Of a stretch of 64,000 nt of DNA, positions 21,198 through 34,539 are shown in pieces. The DNA is taken from the NCBI GenBank assembly GCA_015698045.1, contig BLAL01000206.1, positions 620,001 to 684,000 of the forward strand, in the 5' to 3' direction. The notes below the pieces were generated by a model. It made no database searches, had not been told where the DNA came from, and was given only the letters and a program-made list of their open reading frames with translations. How positions within the stretch are numbered: the first letter of the stretch is position 1; every line of letters begins with the position of its first letter. Source of the stretch: Rhizophagus clarus (lineage: Eukaryota; Glomeromycota; Glomeromycetes; Glomerales; Glomeraceae). The translations under genes and the position numbers were made by a program.

Positions 21198-24100
21198 GAT
21201 GTTTGTTTGAGAAAAATTAATTGATAGAAGAAGTTTTTAATTTATTTTTTTGTTGTAAAATAAAAATAATAAAAAAAAATTTCAAAAAAAAAGATCCAAA
21301 TCGTTGTCATTTTATAGCTTTTTCTCAACTAACGTAATATAAAAAATTTCTTTAACATGTAAAAATAGAAACACTGATGATATTCTTACTTTAGTAAAAC
21401 ATTTTTTTTAACACTATGGTTCATATATTTCTTAATGGATTTATTTTTAGATTGACCAAACGAACAAAAATCCGACCTGATATTGAAAATCAAAAATTCG
21501 ATCAACATTTTGATGATCTGACTTGTCTCATGGTATAAAATAGGTAATTATTTGTAACGCATGGTGATGTTTCAATTATAAACCTGGGGAACAATATTTA
21601 TTCAGACTTTGCTAGAACATGGTCAGGTAGTAGAAGAATGGTTGGAGTAACTGTCTCGATTTTTCTTTTAATGAAACATCACTTGAACAAAGAAAATTCA
21701 GAAGATAGTGTTAATTACTAATATATATAAAAAAAAAAAATTTTAATAATGTATATCGATTATTGAAGTTATTAATACTGCGGTTACGTTATAATTGATC
21801 CAATTTCTTTCTTTTGATTTTCGCTTTAAGTTTTAATCTACGAAATTCTTAAATCTATAAACTGTAAAGAAACAACAAAAAAGGTATAGTAACCGATGAA
21901 CGTGCGATGGATTTGCATAAAATCGTTGATTCCGCATTAATCTACTGATGACACGGGAGAATTTTCATTGCGATTTGATTGGACCTATTTTTTTGGTGCA
22001 TAGTTTCACGACTAAAAATAAATCAGATTGAAATTCAAATTTGGAATGAATTACGGTAACATGGAAAGTTCCGAAACCTGCTTGACTGAATATATAAAGT
22101 TCGTATTCAACGTAATTCACGTAATTCAACGAAATTCCGAAACAGTGGGTCCGCAGTGTGTAGCATAATTGTGCTACGTTTTTATAAGAACGAATAAATA
22201 AATTAACTATGGTTAACTATGGTATAACAGCCGTTTGAAATGCCATTTTATCGACATGGAAATTATTCGACCTGCCATTTCAATAAATTCTCAGCTAACC
22301 TCGCGCTTACTGCGCTTACTTTCAGGTATCGTAATCGGGATAATTATCCGATTTCAAGAAAAATCGTAATTTATAAAGAAAATTTACTATTCTTTTAAAA
22401 AAAAAAATTGCAGGCTTATTTGCTTTCAAGTTGCAATATAATTTATTCATTAAATACAAATTTATTATCTTTATTTTCTGCTATAAATATAATTAAAACT
22501 AAAAGTCATGATCATGTCGGTCGAGATCATATCGGCTAAATGGATGTCGGTAAAATGGCAAATCGACAAAAGTGGATCGGTAAATTTTGAGTCGGTGTCG
22601 ATAAAAGAGTGAATACGTTTGACTAAATAAGAGAACAATGATTACAGGTTTATATTTGGCGTTAAGATTCATTTAAGCCAAAGTACAAAACTAGTATTTT
22701 TTATACGGCAATAACGATGAGACGCATGCAACCTTCAGTGTTTCGCGATAAAAAATCAACTCTGTGTTGGCTGGTTTGTTTTACTTTTTTAACCAATCTT
22801 TACTTAATTATGCAATTATCTAAGAAAAATTTGGAATATTCTGAGCGCTAAAAATAATACTCAATACAATCAACACAATATCTGGTACAACCGTGATGTC
22901 TTGGCAATTCTCGTGCTCAACCATTTGAATGAAATTAGGCATTTAAATTTTTTTTTTGTTTTCTGAATTGCCGTGAATTTAAATTTATCATCTAGAAGGC
23001 CAGAACTGTATATAATGAATCATTTGACATATATTTGTTTCATAAATCCATATCCTATTTTTAATTCTATTTTTGAAATGCCAAGGCTTATTTTTACAAA
23101 AACGAAAATATCTGATATCATATTGACGTTTCAGAATTGGACATCTGTCATACTTTTAGGTAACTTTCTTTTTTTTTAAAAAAATAAATAAGGAAAAATA
23201 AATCAATACGAACAAATTATTTAAGCTATTATACTGAACATTCTCAAGACCTATTCAGTGACTGTTCAAAGCTATAGAATAATTCGTAACTATCTAATAG
23301 GTTAACTATCGTTTATCTAATTTTCCTTTAGAATTAATCGAATTAATCAACAAAAAATTTTCCATCCATTCTTGGTATTTGAATTCTCCGTATAAATGTC
23401 TAATCAGTCTTTTAAATACGTCATATATATATTTTAGAACTCTGAAGAAAAGGTAAATAACTGCTATTAAAGTTAAAGGTAAATCTACTTATGTATCCCA
23501 TCTTGTGATTTTCGTCTTATTCTTCGTATTATACGTGGATGAAATAATGCAATATCTGCGATCTGTTTGATATAGATGAATCAAATAATAATAATTATAA
23601 ATTCAATATAACTAAGAATTTTGATTTTGAAATGCCAATTAGCCTTTTTAATAGAACAAATGGTCGATTGTCTACATATGAATTCTACAGCTTAGCTTAA
23701 TCTTTCTAAGTCATCGCAATATACAGGATAAATAAATCAGAGGATAATGATCTTGCATCGCAATTTCTTCTCTATTGCTTCAAAAAAAAAAAAAAAAAAA
23801 ATCTTTTTTTGTAATCTGTAAATGCTAATGTTAAGTTACAACACAGAACTAGTTTGTAATTTTGTTGGCTATGCTAAGATTCGGGAAAAAAACTTACAAA
23901 CGAAAATAGGATTCCGAAATAATGTTGATTCTAATATGATAAACAATATTGGTATATATTAAAAGATAACATTTCTCCTCTAAATATCTCACGAAAGATG
24001 TGCCAGTTCCACATCCCTATTTCTTTTGAAACATCACATGCTCTTTTATTTTTAACTGTTCTCTAAAAGTCTCAACAATTTTTGATTTATGATCAAGGAT

Positions 24101-25699
24101 TATTCCACTTCTGAATTTAAGATTCAAGTTTGGATATTTCGAGTTGTTGATTTGGAGAATGCGGAAACTTATAATATTCTCCCTTTAAGTTGATTATATG
24201 GCAAATAGAAAAGTATAGTGTATATTCTAATACATTATTTTGAGCCGGATAATAATATCATCGCACATCTTTCACGTCGTACCCATAAATCTACCAATAA
24301 AAAAGATTCATGTCAAATTTTAATAATTGATATAATATTTTTCTAATATGATAATCACAATAATAGCCAAATAAAAAATGTTTACCATTATCACCAGTTA
24401 TTAAATTGATTAATTAATTCCAATTGAGTACAACTTTCATACAAAACTTTGTTGAAAATCATTTGAAATAATTTTTCGCGCGACTTGAAGTATGCAAATT
24501 ATTGTCGAGACTCGAGATTCGTTACTGCTGTCAATTTGTTTGGAGCTACATTATTACTTGATACGATTAATTTTCGACAGATCAATAAGTTGAATCATTC
24601 CGTTAATTCACAAGCCACCAGCGGATTTAATTGTAATTTTTCGACTCATATCTCACCTCCCCTATCTCCCTCAACTACATAAGATAACGCACATATCAAG
24701 CTTCTCGTCCTCAAACATTGAGCATCTTCGTTCTTTTAATAGAAAAAACTGCCGTAATTAACTTCTTTTACTGATATTCGTCATTCATATTAGCCATCGC
24801 GTAATCTTCGCTACGCACCAATTATTCTTAACTTCTTCAATAAAAAATTTAACGTTCCTCCCACATACGTGACGAAGAATATGATATTTTTGAATAGCTG
24901 ACATCGACCAAATACAATATACTTGCCATACAAATTTTCATTCAGTTCTCAAATATCAAACATTTACTTTTAAGATTTTTGAATATTGACTTTGGAAACA
25001 TTTGGATGATTTTAGCGAAGTCAAAATCTAAATTTATTTGTCCAGTCATTTTCACAAGATCTTATATCATGAAGCCAGGAAGGTACTTTCTGGTTAATGC
25101 ACTGATATGAAATCTAGTTGTCACCATACGAAGTCGTACAATTGTGGATACCGGTAATAGTTTTATTAATCGTTTTACCTACTTAAAATAATAAAAATAT
25201 ATAATAATATTAGTGATTAATCAAATAAATTTTTTTTATTTTTAAGCGAAATCTTTATTATTAAATCATTACTAATTAGTTTTAAAATTAATTAAATAAT
25301 TACTCATTATAAATACCTTTCATACCTGACTATATTTCTTTATGATTTAAACATTACTATAAACTAATGATGACCTCCTATCTTCATTTATAAAGTTGAT
25401 AGAAAATCTTTTCCGTCTTTAATCTTAAAAATTTTAAACATTCAAAGAATATGTTCGTTCAAACAAAGTAATTTCATCTAATTTAAAGTATTGAATTGTT
25501 GTGCCAAATGTTAAGAGTGTTGTCACTGGACTAAAAATATGTTTTATACAGTAAAATATTGAATATGTCTTATGAACTGAACTGAATAGTAGAGATTGGA
25601 CTGACCGTGTTTGCAGTCCAGTTAATTAATTTCATAACTTGGACTTGAACTGAGACAAACGATTCGGATATATGAAGTGACAAGTTTAGATCCCGAACA
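21198..25699. other. long gene-poor stretch
   Basis: I see no complete gene. A 40-codon frame at 21416–21538 (MVHIFLNGFIFRLTKRTKIR, then PDIENQKFDQHFDDL) has gene-like composition but no known domain. An inverted pair is listed separately at 22239–22560. A poly-A tract is at 23782–23799. A frame at 24485–24682 lacks an ATG. At 25600–25640 GGACTG and CAGTCC can pair around an 11-base loop. Confidence 0.4.
22239..22560. repeat. inverted repeat pair (foldback)
   Basis: TGCCATTTTATCGACAT (about 22240) and its inverted copy ATGTCGGTAAAATGGCA (22544–22560) match at 16 of 17 positions. Between and around them, TCGGT, TCGAC and CCATTT motifs recur in both orientations (22515–22610). This suggests a decayed foldback/TIR element of about 0.3–0.4 kb. 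Exact ends and target duplication are not visible. Confidence 0.45.
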
Positions 25700-26071
25700 C
25701 ATATTGCTGAACCAAATTTGTTCAAAGTTCAAGAATAAAAATGAATAATCAAATCATTTCCATGCATCAAAGTCGTTCTTAAAAGTATTTGTTGCTGTAA
25801 TTGAAAGCACTGCCTGATCATACGATATTTTGCAATCCTGTTCCAAAATTTCGATCACAAAGCTCTCTCTACAGCCAAAAAACCAATAGCAATTAATGCA
25901 ATTATAATTCAAGCTGCGGAGTTTTCCTATAATATGTTTAGAATGTAATTTAGAAATCACTACTGATTGAAGAATTTTTAAAATAATCCATAAATAATAC
26001 AAGAATTTACTGAAAAAATTTAACCCACTTATAAATATAAAACGGTGCCTTAGATCACAAAAAATATACAA
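25700..26071 (-). pseudogene. decayed member of an unidentified gene family
   Basis: The minus-strand frame 26071–25754 aligns at nucleotide level with 59830–59480, including non-coding positions. Shared are an N-terminal ATG, a donor-like site after about 14 codons (GTGGGT here, GTAAGT there), an acceptor TCAG, then a segment ending in TFKND or YFKND. Beyond the stop at 25754, similarity continues in other frames to about 25680. Both copies therefore descend from one spliced gene, and this one is broken. The N-terminal half is hydrophobic and could be a signal or membrane segment. No known domain. Confidence 0.4.
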
Positions 26072-26467
26072 ACTTAGATCGCTTTACGTTTAAACATTTT
26101 CACTATTTATCGTCTAACTAGATAGTAGGTTTCACAATGGCCAATGGGCTTCGGTATATACCATAATTACACTAATTGATGTGCCGATCTGATAATCTAA
26201 AAAAAAAAATACCCACTAATAAATAAATTTATAATAAGATATTTTCAGTTTTCATTTAATTGCGAATTTAGTAAAAAGAATTGTAATATATATATTACAC
26301 CAACTAAATATTCCATTATATATTTCACGTAAAAGTGGCAAAATGATCGTTCGTCTCAGTGCAGAATTTTCTTTCAGACTGTTAAAATGGCACAATATTA
26401 AACGCAATAAAGAAGTTAAATATTCAATTTAATATTCGAACGTTATTTTTTCGTTAAATCTGACAGG

Positions 26468-26991
26468 TTACTTTGAAAATTGATTAACAAACGTTAGCAT
26501 AGATTTGCCAATAGTATTTAGATATTTAACTAAAACACGAATATTTTTTATTCTAACTAATAAATAACTATTTGTTCTAGTTTTTTGTTGATTCTCCCAA
26601 TAAATATTTTGATTATATTTGAACCACCGCCCATTCCTTTTCCTCTCGTCTGTTGGCGGGTTTCTTATGTATGAAATTTTTTGTATCAAAATGGTTAGAT
26701 CTTCCAATTTTTACTGATTCTCTTCCAATTGAGTGCGTTTAACTGTTTCGAATTCAATCATTTGTCTTGCACGTATTTAAAAGCATAGTTAGAATTTACA
26801 ATATAATCTTTTATCTCACAATTCTGAACAGTTTTCTTGTCCTTCTCACGAATCTTGTTATTAGTTATAATTTTCCCTTTAAATACATTGTATGTCGTAT
26901 CATCCGTGAACATCTGACCATCCTCAACAATACCTTTATAAATTGTAAATATTGTCGCAATCGCCCACAAACAATAAGATGTCTTTATATT
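26468..26991 (-). other. coding-like frames, unidentified
   Basis: Two minus-strand frames (26970–26758, with IVEDGQMFTDDTTYNVFKGK; and 26707–26468, with RKRNGRWFKYNQNIYWENQQ) have protein-like composition with few AT-driven biases. Neither begins with ATG and no domain is recognisable. They may be remnants of one gene. They lie 0.15 kb beyond the methyltransferase 3' end. Confidence 0.2.
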
Positions 26992-27120
26992 TTGAATAAT
27001 TGTTTTATATATTATATATATTATTATTTTAATGTAAGAGCCTTTTGCAAATGGCTATCCCATCCCAAAAAATTATATGATATATGTTACTTCTCAATAA
27101 AAAAAAAGATTTTTTAATTC

Positions 27121-28217
27121 TCACATTTTTATTGCAAAATATCTTCGAAAATGAAAGTAAGCATTATATTCCTCTTCGTTTTCTTTAACTTCTTTTTCAA
27201 TTTCTTCAACCAAATGATCATATTCTTCATTTGTTAAGTTCATAATCGGCATTAAATTATCGGCCATCGATTTTACAGTACACATAATATATTCAGCAGC
27301 AAGTTCCCCAATAAACCCATTAGATTTACCAATCGGAATTTTTAATTTTTGTTCCGTAATATCTTTTAGTTGATTCGTACTTTGAAGACATTCTTTAAAT
27401 CGGCATATAATTTCATAATCGATTTTTTGAGATTCAAGCCAAACTTTTACTATAAAAAATATTTAAATTTAATAATTTAATTAAATATTAAAAAAAGAAT
27501 CAAATTAAATATTTTACTTACATCCATCAATGTTCCAATGCATTAATGCTTTGCCTCTATTATGACCTTCAATAATTTCCTCCTCAACAAACTAAAATTT
27601 TTTTTTTCATTAAATGTTTGTCTGGCAAAAACGAATTTAAAAAAACTATTTATTAGAAATAAATTACCTCAATGTATCCTCCAGGTTTGAGGACCCGTAA
27701 TATTTCTTTCATTACAATCGATTCGAAATTGGGTTTATGAAAGGTAAACATTATGTTTCTGGCGAACACATAATCGAATTCCGCATCTTTGAATGGAAGA
27801 GTATCGGTAAGAACATTTGATACTATAAACTCAACATTTCTAGGTAAAACTGATCCAGGAAAAGATGCCACTGGATTAATTCCATAAAATTTTGGTGAAG
27901 GATATTCCGTAGCCATTTCTAACGTCCAATAACCTGAACCGCATCTTAAAATAAAAGAAAATGATAAATAAAATTTAAATATACAATTTTTTTTTAAAAA
28001 AAAAATGTATTTACCCAAAATCGAGAACTTTCGCATCTGAATTTGAACTCAATAAGTCATTAACAGGAGCACCGAAATTACCATTCCAAGCTTGTTTTAA
28101 CATGAGATGTGCGCAATATAATTGGTCATTTCTATAACCTTCCTTTCTAAAGTCTACTTCGGCCACTTCTTCTTCTTCATAGTCATCCTCACATTCAACG
28201 TAAGATGATTCATTCAT
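27121..28217 (-). CDS. SAM-dependent methyltransferase, 4 exons, 292 aa
   Basis: Exons (minus): 28217–28015, 27944–27668, 27591–27522 and 27449–27121, with phases agreeing at every junction. Introns are 70, 76 and 72 bp, all GT–AG. The protein starts with a very acidic segment (CEDDYEEEEVAEVDF). Class I methyltransferase motif I spans the first intron, VLDFG joined to CGSGYWTLEMA, and forms the SAM-binding glycine loop. Motif IV-like FDYVFARNIMFTF and the post-motif LKPGGYIE follow, as in the Methyltransf_25/11 families. The C-terminal 110 residues are helical and charged (TNEEYDHLVEEIEKEVKENE). The gene is complete and uninterrupted. The substrate cannot be inferred; related fungal proteins act on small molecules. 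The cytoplasm is the likely location, since no signal peptide is seen. Confidence 0.85.
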
Positions 28218-28452
28218 GTTTATAAATTATTTAAGTGTATTTTTTTTAATTGACAAAAGAATTCGCAGATTGCTATAAGATGATAACTGAATTTAGTTAA
28301 AAGGGGGGGGCTTATATAGAATTGATTATTTTTCATGTGACTAAAATCTTATCGTAGATGTTTATCAAACCTTAATCATTATCATGTCCCTGCTTTAAAA
28401 ATTACTTTTTATTTTTAGAAATTGAGTTCATTCACTCATTTTTTATTTTTAG

Positions 28453-28749
28453 AAAACTCGTTCCATTGATCAGAAAAGAATTCATTTATTTTTAGAAAAG
28501 AGTTCCACTAAAAATGATTCGGATGAAATTTATGTATCATATGAAGAGAGATTTTTTTGTGATCATACGCAGAAACTTGCAGCGTGTGACAAAAAAGCAA
28601 ATTTTGCTAGTCTAATCATGCGATCGTTGTCCATGACCATTGGTAAATCAGATACAAACCAAGATGTTTTGGTTTTACAGCTGTTTTTCTTTAAACCAAA
28701 AGTTGGATTACTAATATATCAGATAATCGACATAGAAGAAATGGTATGA
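28453..28749 (+). CDS. possible terminal exon of an unidentified gene
   Basis: Following an acceptor-like TTTTTAG (28452), an open frame of about 98 codons runs to a stop at 28747–28749. It includes EIYVSYEERFFCDHTQKLAA and RSLSMTIGKSDTNQDVLVLQ. Codon use is balanced and unlike chance frames. No ATG or earlier exon is found between it and the divergent methyltransferase start at 28217. It may be a fragment. Three TTTTTAGAAA blocks (28412, 28446, 28489) show a short local duplication around the acceptor. Family unknown. Confidence 0.3.
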   Translation, partial: KTRSIDQKRIHLFLEKSSTKNDSDEIYVSYEERFFCDHTQKLAACDKKANFASLIMRSLSMTIGKSDTNQDVLVLQLFFFKPKVGLLIYQIIDIEEMV

Positions 28750-29289
28750 CATTCACGTCAAAAATATTTTTCTATATTATTTACTATTCTAAAGTTGATC
28801 TAAAAAGACTTACAAATGATAAGTCCTAATTATCCTCAGACAGCTCATTATATTATACGTTTCAGACCTGATCATTTAAAGAACCTAACCAAATAAAAAG
28901 GTTTCGATGTTAAAAGAAATATCGAGATTAAATGAATGACCATGGCCAGTTGAAAGATCACATGCAGATCTTAGGCATTCTTCATAATGGAAATGATTAG
29001 ATTACTCACCTCATGTAAAAAAAAGAAGTTGATAAATAATCATTAGGTTCCTTACAACAGGAGGTGGTGATGATACTAAGGTTCTCAATGTAACGAGGAC
29101 ATTCTCTTTCTCTAAAACCAGGTTCCCGATGGTAACTACCATATTTCATAATGCGAAATACGTATACGTGATCAAATTCTTCTTAATATCTTATCATTTT
29201 TGTTTTCGCATTTAAGTTCACGATCTCTTTCTATTATCTTAGTTCTCTATGACCCATTATCATATTAATGCTTGGAAGTCATGAAACTC
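28750..29289. other. no gene recognised
   Basis: Minus-strand bases 29170–29045 read coding-like (KYGSYHREPGFRERECPRYI) up to a GAG/GTGAGT donor near 29012. They may be part of the adjacent RdRP ruin or of another lost gene. Otherwise nothing is seen. Confidence 0.3.
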
Positions 29290-31010
29290 TAAAGTATAAT
29301 TATGAGTTCTATTAGAGGAACTAACTTTGCTAGATGTCTCATCTACAAATTGAACTCGTAAGAAGTTATCCTATTGCGAAAATAGCGAATAACACGATTG
29401 ATGTCTCCATTGTTGGCGGCAAAATGTACTACTTCTAGACAAATTACTTCATGTCATCAAGATTGGTGATAGACGACACTCATTTAGTCAATTGAGGATC
29501 ATTTTTCTTGGTTTTTCGCACCAACTCCTTAATCGCCGATGATATTAGAGATTGGATGGGATTTTTCTACCAATAAAATTGTTGATAAATATGCTGTTCG
29601 TATGGGGCAATGTTTATCAAGTATCTGTGCCATCCAGTATCTTCCGGTGGATGAAAAGAGATTCCCGACGTTGTCTGATGGTGTAGGAAGAATATCGTTT
29701 TCATCGACAAAGAAAGTAGCCGAGAAGTTAGAACTAAAAGATAACTCCGAGCGCTTTCCAATTTAGACTTGCTAACTATAAAGGAGTATTGTGTCAATCA
29801 AATTTCGTGCGGGATAACTAAATTCAAGTACGCCCAAATTTGAATTGAAGCATTATGTTTTAGGAGTTATTAGAGAATCAACCTTTATTCCAGCATATCT
29901 TAATCGCCAGGCTATTACGTTATTGTCCTTATTAGGAGTACCTGACAGTGTATTCGTTAAAATGAAAGATGCGCAAGTTAGTGATTTGTGCAGAATGCTT
30001 AAAAACAAACACAGTTATAAATGGTTTACACACAAACAAAATATCGATAAACACAGAATCTATATAGAGTATTTACAGATCTTGTAAAAGCCAGATTTTA
30101 CAAAAAAGTGATAAGTATCTACAATCGTTTTTTCGTAAGAGACTTCACCATCACCACCACATCTTGAGGATTTTACAAAAACGTGATAAGTATCTAGTAT
30201 CGTTTTTTCGTAAGAGACTCCACCACCACCACCACATCCTGATTTTGCTTCAACCAGCAGCTATTGCTGAAATTAAAATCTTTTTTACACCAACAATAAC
30301 ATCATCATCATAGACCAAGGACACTTATAATTCTGAAATCTTCTTCTCCTTTAAGATAACTCTTCCGAGAGATCTATTACCAGGATGCCACAAAGGATGA
30401 TCGAATGCGATATAGATTAATTACGAAAGTGCAATTATTCTGCTTAAAGATAGAACTCAATATACCAGCAGAAGATAGAAATTGGATATAAAAACGTTTT
30501 TTCTTGCATAGATCGTCTCCAATACATAAATTGCGAACCGAGTTGGTAGCCGAGCCAATAAAAAGAAGAAATCTTCACTAAGGTTATAATTATGAAGGTA
30601 ATTAAAAGAGATGTTATATTCAATCATATAAAGAACTTCAAAATCTAACATTGAACGTTCCACATATTTGCATAAGTTGGCTATATTATGACCTATGGTT
30701 AATGTTGACGGGCTTAACTAAATATTATTCTCTTGTTTCATTTATCGCAAAAGTATTTCCCGGTCGTTCTAAGTCAAAAGTCATTCTATAAATAAACAAC
30801 GCATTTGCCGAGTTGATCACTATTATCTGAATTCTGTTTTGCGTTTCCTAATACCAATGGAATTTGTCTATAGATTCTAGTTTATTGTTTAATACCCAAT
30901 ATTTGGCTGGATATTTGCTCGCTATAGTAATCGATCCATGTGATCTTTGTGAGCCAAGTTTAGCCTTAAAATCAATTTCCAACGTGAACAGGCGGATTTG
31001 AGCACTAAAT
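29290..31010 (-). pseudogene. decayed RNAi-type RNA-dependent RNA polymerase, copy 1
   Basis: Eukaryotic RdRPs copy aberrant RNA into double-stranded RNA for silencing. Minus-strand blocks match the N-terminal half: 31005–30850 (FTLEIDFKAKLGSQRSHGSI, then KYPAKYWVLNN) and 30663–30457 (LDFEVLYMIEYNISFNYLHN, then YNLSEDFFFLLARL). Bases 29450–29295 (minus) hold the LPPTMETS / NRVIRYF block that normally precedes the catalytic region. Between them, 29490–30087 encodes the catalytic neck on the plus strand (ADDIRDWMG, YAVRMGQC, LSDGVGRISF, YKGVLCQSNF, FIPAYLNRQAITLLSLLGVP). That segment is therefore inverted. Several stops and frame changes are present, and the C-terminal domain with the catalytic DxDGD was not found. 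This is a host silencing gene, not viral; it is not functional as protein. Confidence 0.75.
30094..30243 (+). repeat. 75-bp tandem duplication with CAC run
   Basis: Two adjacent 75-bp units (30094–30168 and 30169–30243) share GTGATAAGTATCTA, CGTTTTTTCGTAAGAGACT and a (CAC/CAT)n run. Only a few substitutions separate them, so the duplication is recent. It lies inside RdRP copy 1, just after the inverted catalytic segment. Confidence 0.85.
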
Positions 31011-33079
31011 TTATTATGTTGTGCTTTTGATAATTTTTATGACTATTTTGTAACTTCTTCTACGGTCGTAAATAATACGAATCGTCGCTATGAATGTTAT
31101 TAGAACGCATTCTCTTGCGAATGCAGTTTTTACTCCCACTTTTTTTATTCTTCAGAATATCTAGAATTCTTATCGTAAGGATCTGGAATATTCCTTTCTG
31201 TCGGATCTGATTCATATACAAGTGCAAGTTGATGAGACTCATTTTGATCTGCTATATCATGTTTTTCGTCCTGTGACTGTGTTTTGATTTCTCTTGTTCG
31301 TTAAGAACCGTCGCGTTCAAAATCGTCGTTATAAGGTTGAACCAGTTTTTCTTTTGGAGAGACTGAAAGTACTTGTTTTCTATCTTCGATGTTCATTTCT
31401 TTCATCCTTAATTATATTCACAAGTTTCCGTTTCTAAGATTTACCTCATACTTTTATTCTTTTTTGTTAACATTTATCTTTTCACACACGAAAATTTTTA
31501 GTATATAATTTCGGTAATGGGGAGAATTAGGTTTAGGTTATGAAATTAACTTCTGAACTATATTTAAATCATAAAATTTTATCTACAGTAAATTAATATC
31601 TTACGATTATAACACGATCGATCAGTAGATTATCAATTATTAGATAGCAAATCTACCTTACGGGGTAATCACTTGTTGCGAAACAACAACTATAATACCT
31701 TTCACTTTTAATTCAATATAGAGAGATATACAAATTTAATTATGATTTTTATTGTCTATGACACTATTTGTAAAATCAATCGAGAATAATATTTCTTTTT
31801 ATATTTTCAATTTATATCTTCAGAAAAATGGGGGAAAGTTTACTTATTAAATGAAGCTGAAGAGATGGAGTATTTTTTTTTCTTAGGATTAATATGAAGA
31901 GTTAGATAATAGTTAGGCCAGTTTGTGTCTGTTAAGACGATTGCGAATTTGAAAACGATGGTCTTATATTCAAATCAAATATTTACAAGGTATATATTTA
32001 TATTAATCTGGTCAATTTACTAATTAGTTAATGGGTTCTAACATGTTTTATTTATTTATTTATTTTTTTTTTTTCATTAAAAGTGATTTGATTCATACAC
32101 AGTATGATTTGACACTTCTATTAGTTCTAAATAAAACTATTAAGCAATCAATTAAGATCTGGTCTGTTGTAATTTAACAATAGATATATAAATGAAGGGT
32201 TGTATATATTGATGTTATCAAATACTATCATATTGATACGCTTTTTTACATTACAATTTCTAATTTGTACTATTTAAGAAGAAAGTTCTTTTTATGAATA
32301 TGAAAAGCAGAATCACGAGAAGGTTCTAAGGAGAAGTTTTTTCTTAATAAGAGTTGGATAACCAATTTATGTTGGTCAAGATGATGATGACAAATGTGAT
32401 AATGAAAATGGACCTATATTCTATGAGGTCTAATCTTTGTAAAGTTCCTTTTTTAACGTTTGCAAAAGAGAGACGTTTGATAGAATTGGAAAACTTATAC
32501 AACGAGTTTCGATAGAAGCTATTCAAGCAGACAAAGAATTTGAACAATTTCTCGTTTTATAACACAAAGTATCATTAAATTATATTATTATATATAATAT
32601 ATTATTTTACAACAAGATTATGTATTGCACAGTGGGATGAACTACTAAATTATGAGTAATTCGTCAGCAACATTGTTTCATTTGGGAATAAATGGAATTT
32701 TCCAGCAAAAGCTCTTTTTTGAGGATTGTGTCGCGTGAAAAGGTCGAGTCACGAGAAATATTATATATACATATATATATTAAAGGAGACATGAATGGTG
32801 TATCTACAGAAAATGTGAACCATATTCTCGTGAAGAAATTTTGTTAGAGACAAAATTGGGCAATCTTCGCCATCTATATGATAAATAATGATATGTGATC
32901 TCTCAAAATTTTAATTCTTTTTCAAATTCGACTTGCTTAAGTAGTAATAGCATATGCAAATAGAAGAATTCAATTACGAATTTGAATATTTGACAGTAGT
33001 TTGAACAGTGTAATATTTCCACAAGTATTTAGTTGATATCAGAACATCCAAGTTATTGAAAGGAAGAAGATCTAGATGG
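31011..33079. other. intergenic, scattered coding scraps
   Basis: A short plus-strand frame near 32778–32880 (RRHEWCIYRKCEPYSREEIL, then LETKLGNLRHLYDK) looks like a relic of a gene, perhaps the same one as 33080–33480. Otherwise homopolymers (32063) and AT-rich spacer. Confidence 0.35.
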
Positions 33080-33480
33080 ATGGGGGAATTAGAATACAAT
33101 TTAGATCCTAATAATAAACGAACCTTTAAGACGTGTTTACATTAATGTTTAAATAAACACGAGGCAATAGCTAAAGAATTTAGTTACAAATATAAAGGGC
33201 GACAATTATTTTGGACAGATCTTGACAGCATCAACAATGCCCTAGGTATACAGAATTTGATTATACAAAGAAAACAAAGTCTAGAATCTTTGCTGAAGTA
33301 GCAGAACGGCCAACGTAATTTGCACAAGGGTTTAATAGGAACAATCGGTTTAATAATTTTTAGCACTTGATCAAGAAACGAGCGAAAAACAATTAGGACG
33401 AGGAAAACTTAGAAAATGAAACGAAATCTGAGGCATCAGTGCATGATCCTAACCTTTCTAATCAATTGAAGTTACTTTAA
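33080..33480 (+). pseudogene. unidentified coding relic
   Basis: A plus-strand frame from an ATG at 33080 reads MGELEYNLDPNNKRTFKTCL, then HEAIAKEFSYKYKGRQLFWT and DLDSINNALGIQNLIIQRKQ, with one internal stop, and closes at 33301. A further piece (NETKSEASVHDPNLSNQLKL) follows in another frame to about 33480. Composition is clearly protein-like. I cannot assign it to a family. It may come from a transposable element, since no host orthologue is suggested by the motif content. Confidence 0.4.
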
Positions 33481-34539
33481 CAAGAAACAAATTGATGAAT
33501 ACAATCAATACTAACGTAAAAAAGATAAATCATTAAAAAGATTTTACAGCATATAAAGCGAAAGATTGAACAACTCCCAATACCAATCAGAAGAAAATAG
33601 TAAACAAAAACAATAATTATCATGGACAAACTTATGAAATAAAGTTATAATTCCGTTGAGAATAAAATATTGGAAAAAGAAATTTACACATTAATTTTTA
33701 GTAAATGTAAGTAAGAATGCAAATCAATTTCATTTATTAAAGAGAGTGCGAATAGAAGATACTTCTGAATCAGATTCCAATCCATTGTTTACAAGCAAAG
33801 TCTATAGTATACGGGTCATCTAGTGAGTTAGTCACACATCAAGAGGTCAAAATAATTTTTTTTTAATTTTTTTAATGTACTTAAACCACATTTTATCTAA
33901 ATAAAAGAGTTTTGAAATTTATTGAGCCGAGTTATTTATAGTTTTAATTCATTATTGAACAACACAGTATTTGAAATTTCTTAGCTATGGCCTTCAAAAT
34001 ATTTTGAAGAAATGTTCCCTTAAGTCTCTCAACCTCCGATATCTATCATTTTTGCCGTAGCATTTGAAATTTCCTTTAACCAAATACTTCATTCTTGAGT
34101 AATTGGAGCGTTTGATGAATTTTGTAATCAAATCGCATTATGATTATAATTTAGCTATTGGGCATAATTATTCGTACTGTGTTACCCCTGGAAAAAAATT
34201 ACTTGTAGAATGTTCAGTGAAATATAGGGTAAAGTTAGTAAATTGATCGCAAGGTTTTCAAAGAAACCTACATCACGCATTAACCAATCGAAAAAACGCC
34301 AAATTTGAAGACGAGCCAACATTAACAACTAAGATCTTAAATTAATGAATAATAACATTTATTATTACTTGTACAATAAAATTTTTATTTTACTTCTGTT
34401 ACAGAAAACTAATTATTATTAGTTTGATCATAAATAAAATAGAGCTATAATCAAAATATCTATTGTTTTTTTGAATAAATACTTTTTTATTTTCCATTGT
34501 TGTTTCTATTTGCAATTTCACGTAAAAATTCATATACTA
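33481..34539. other. intergenic, nothing recognised
   Basis: AT-rich sequence without credible frames. It contains the 3' flank of RdRP copy 2. Confidence 0.4.
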
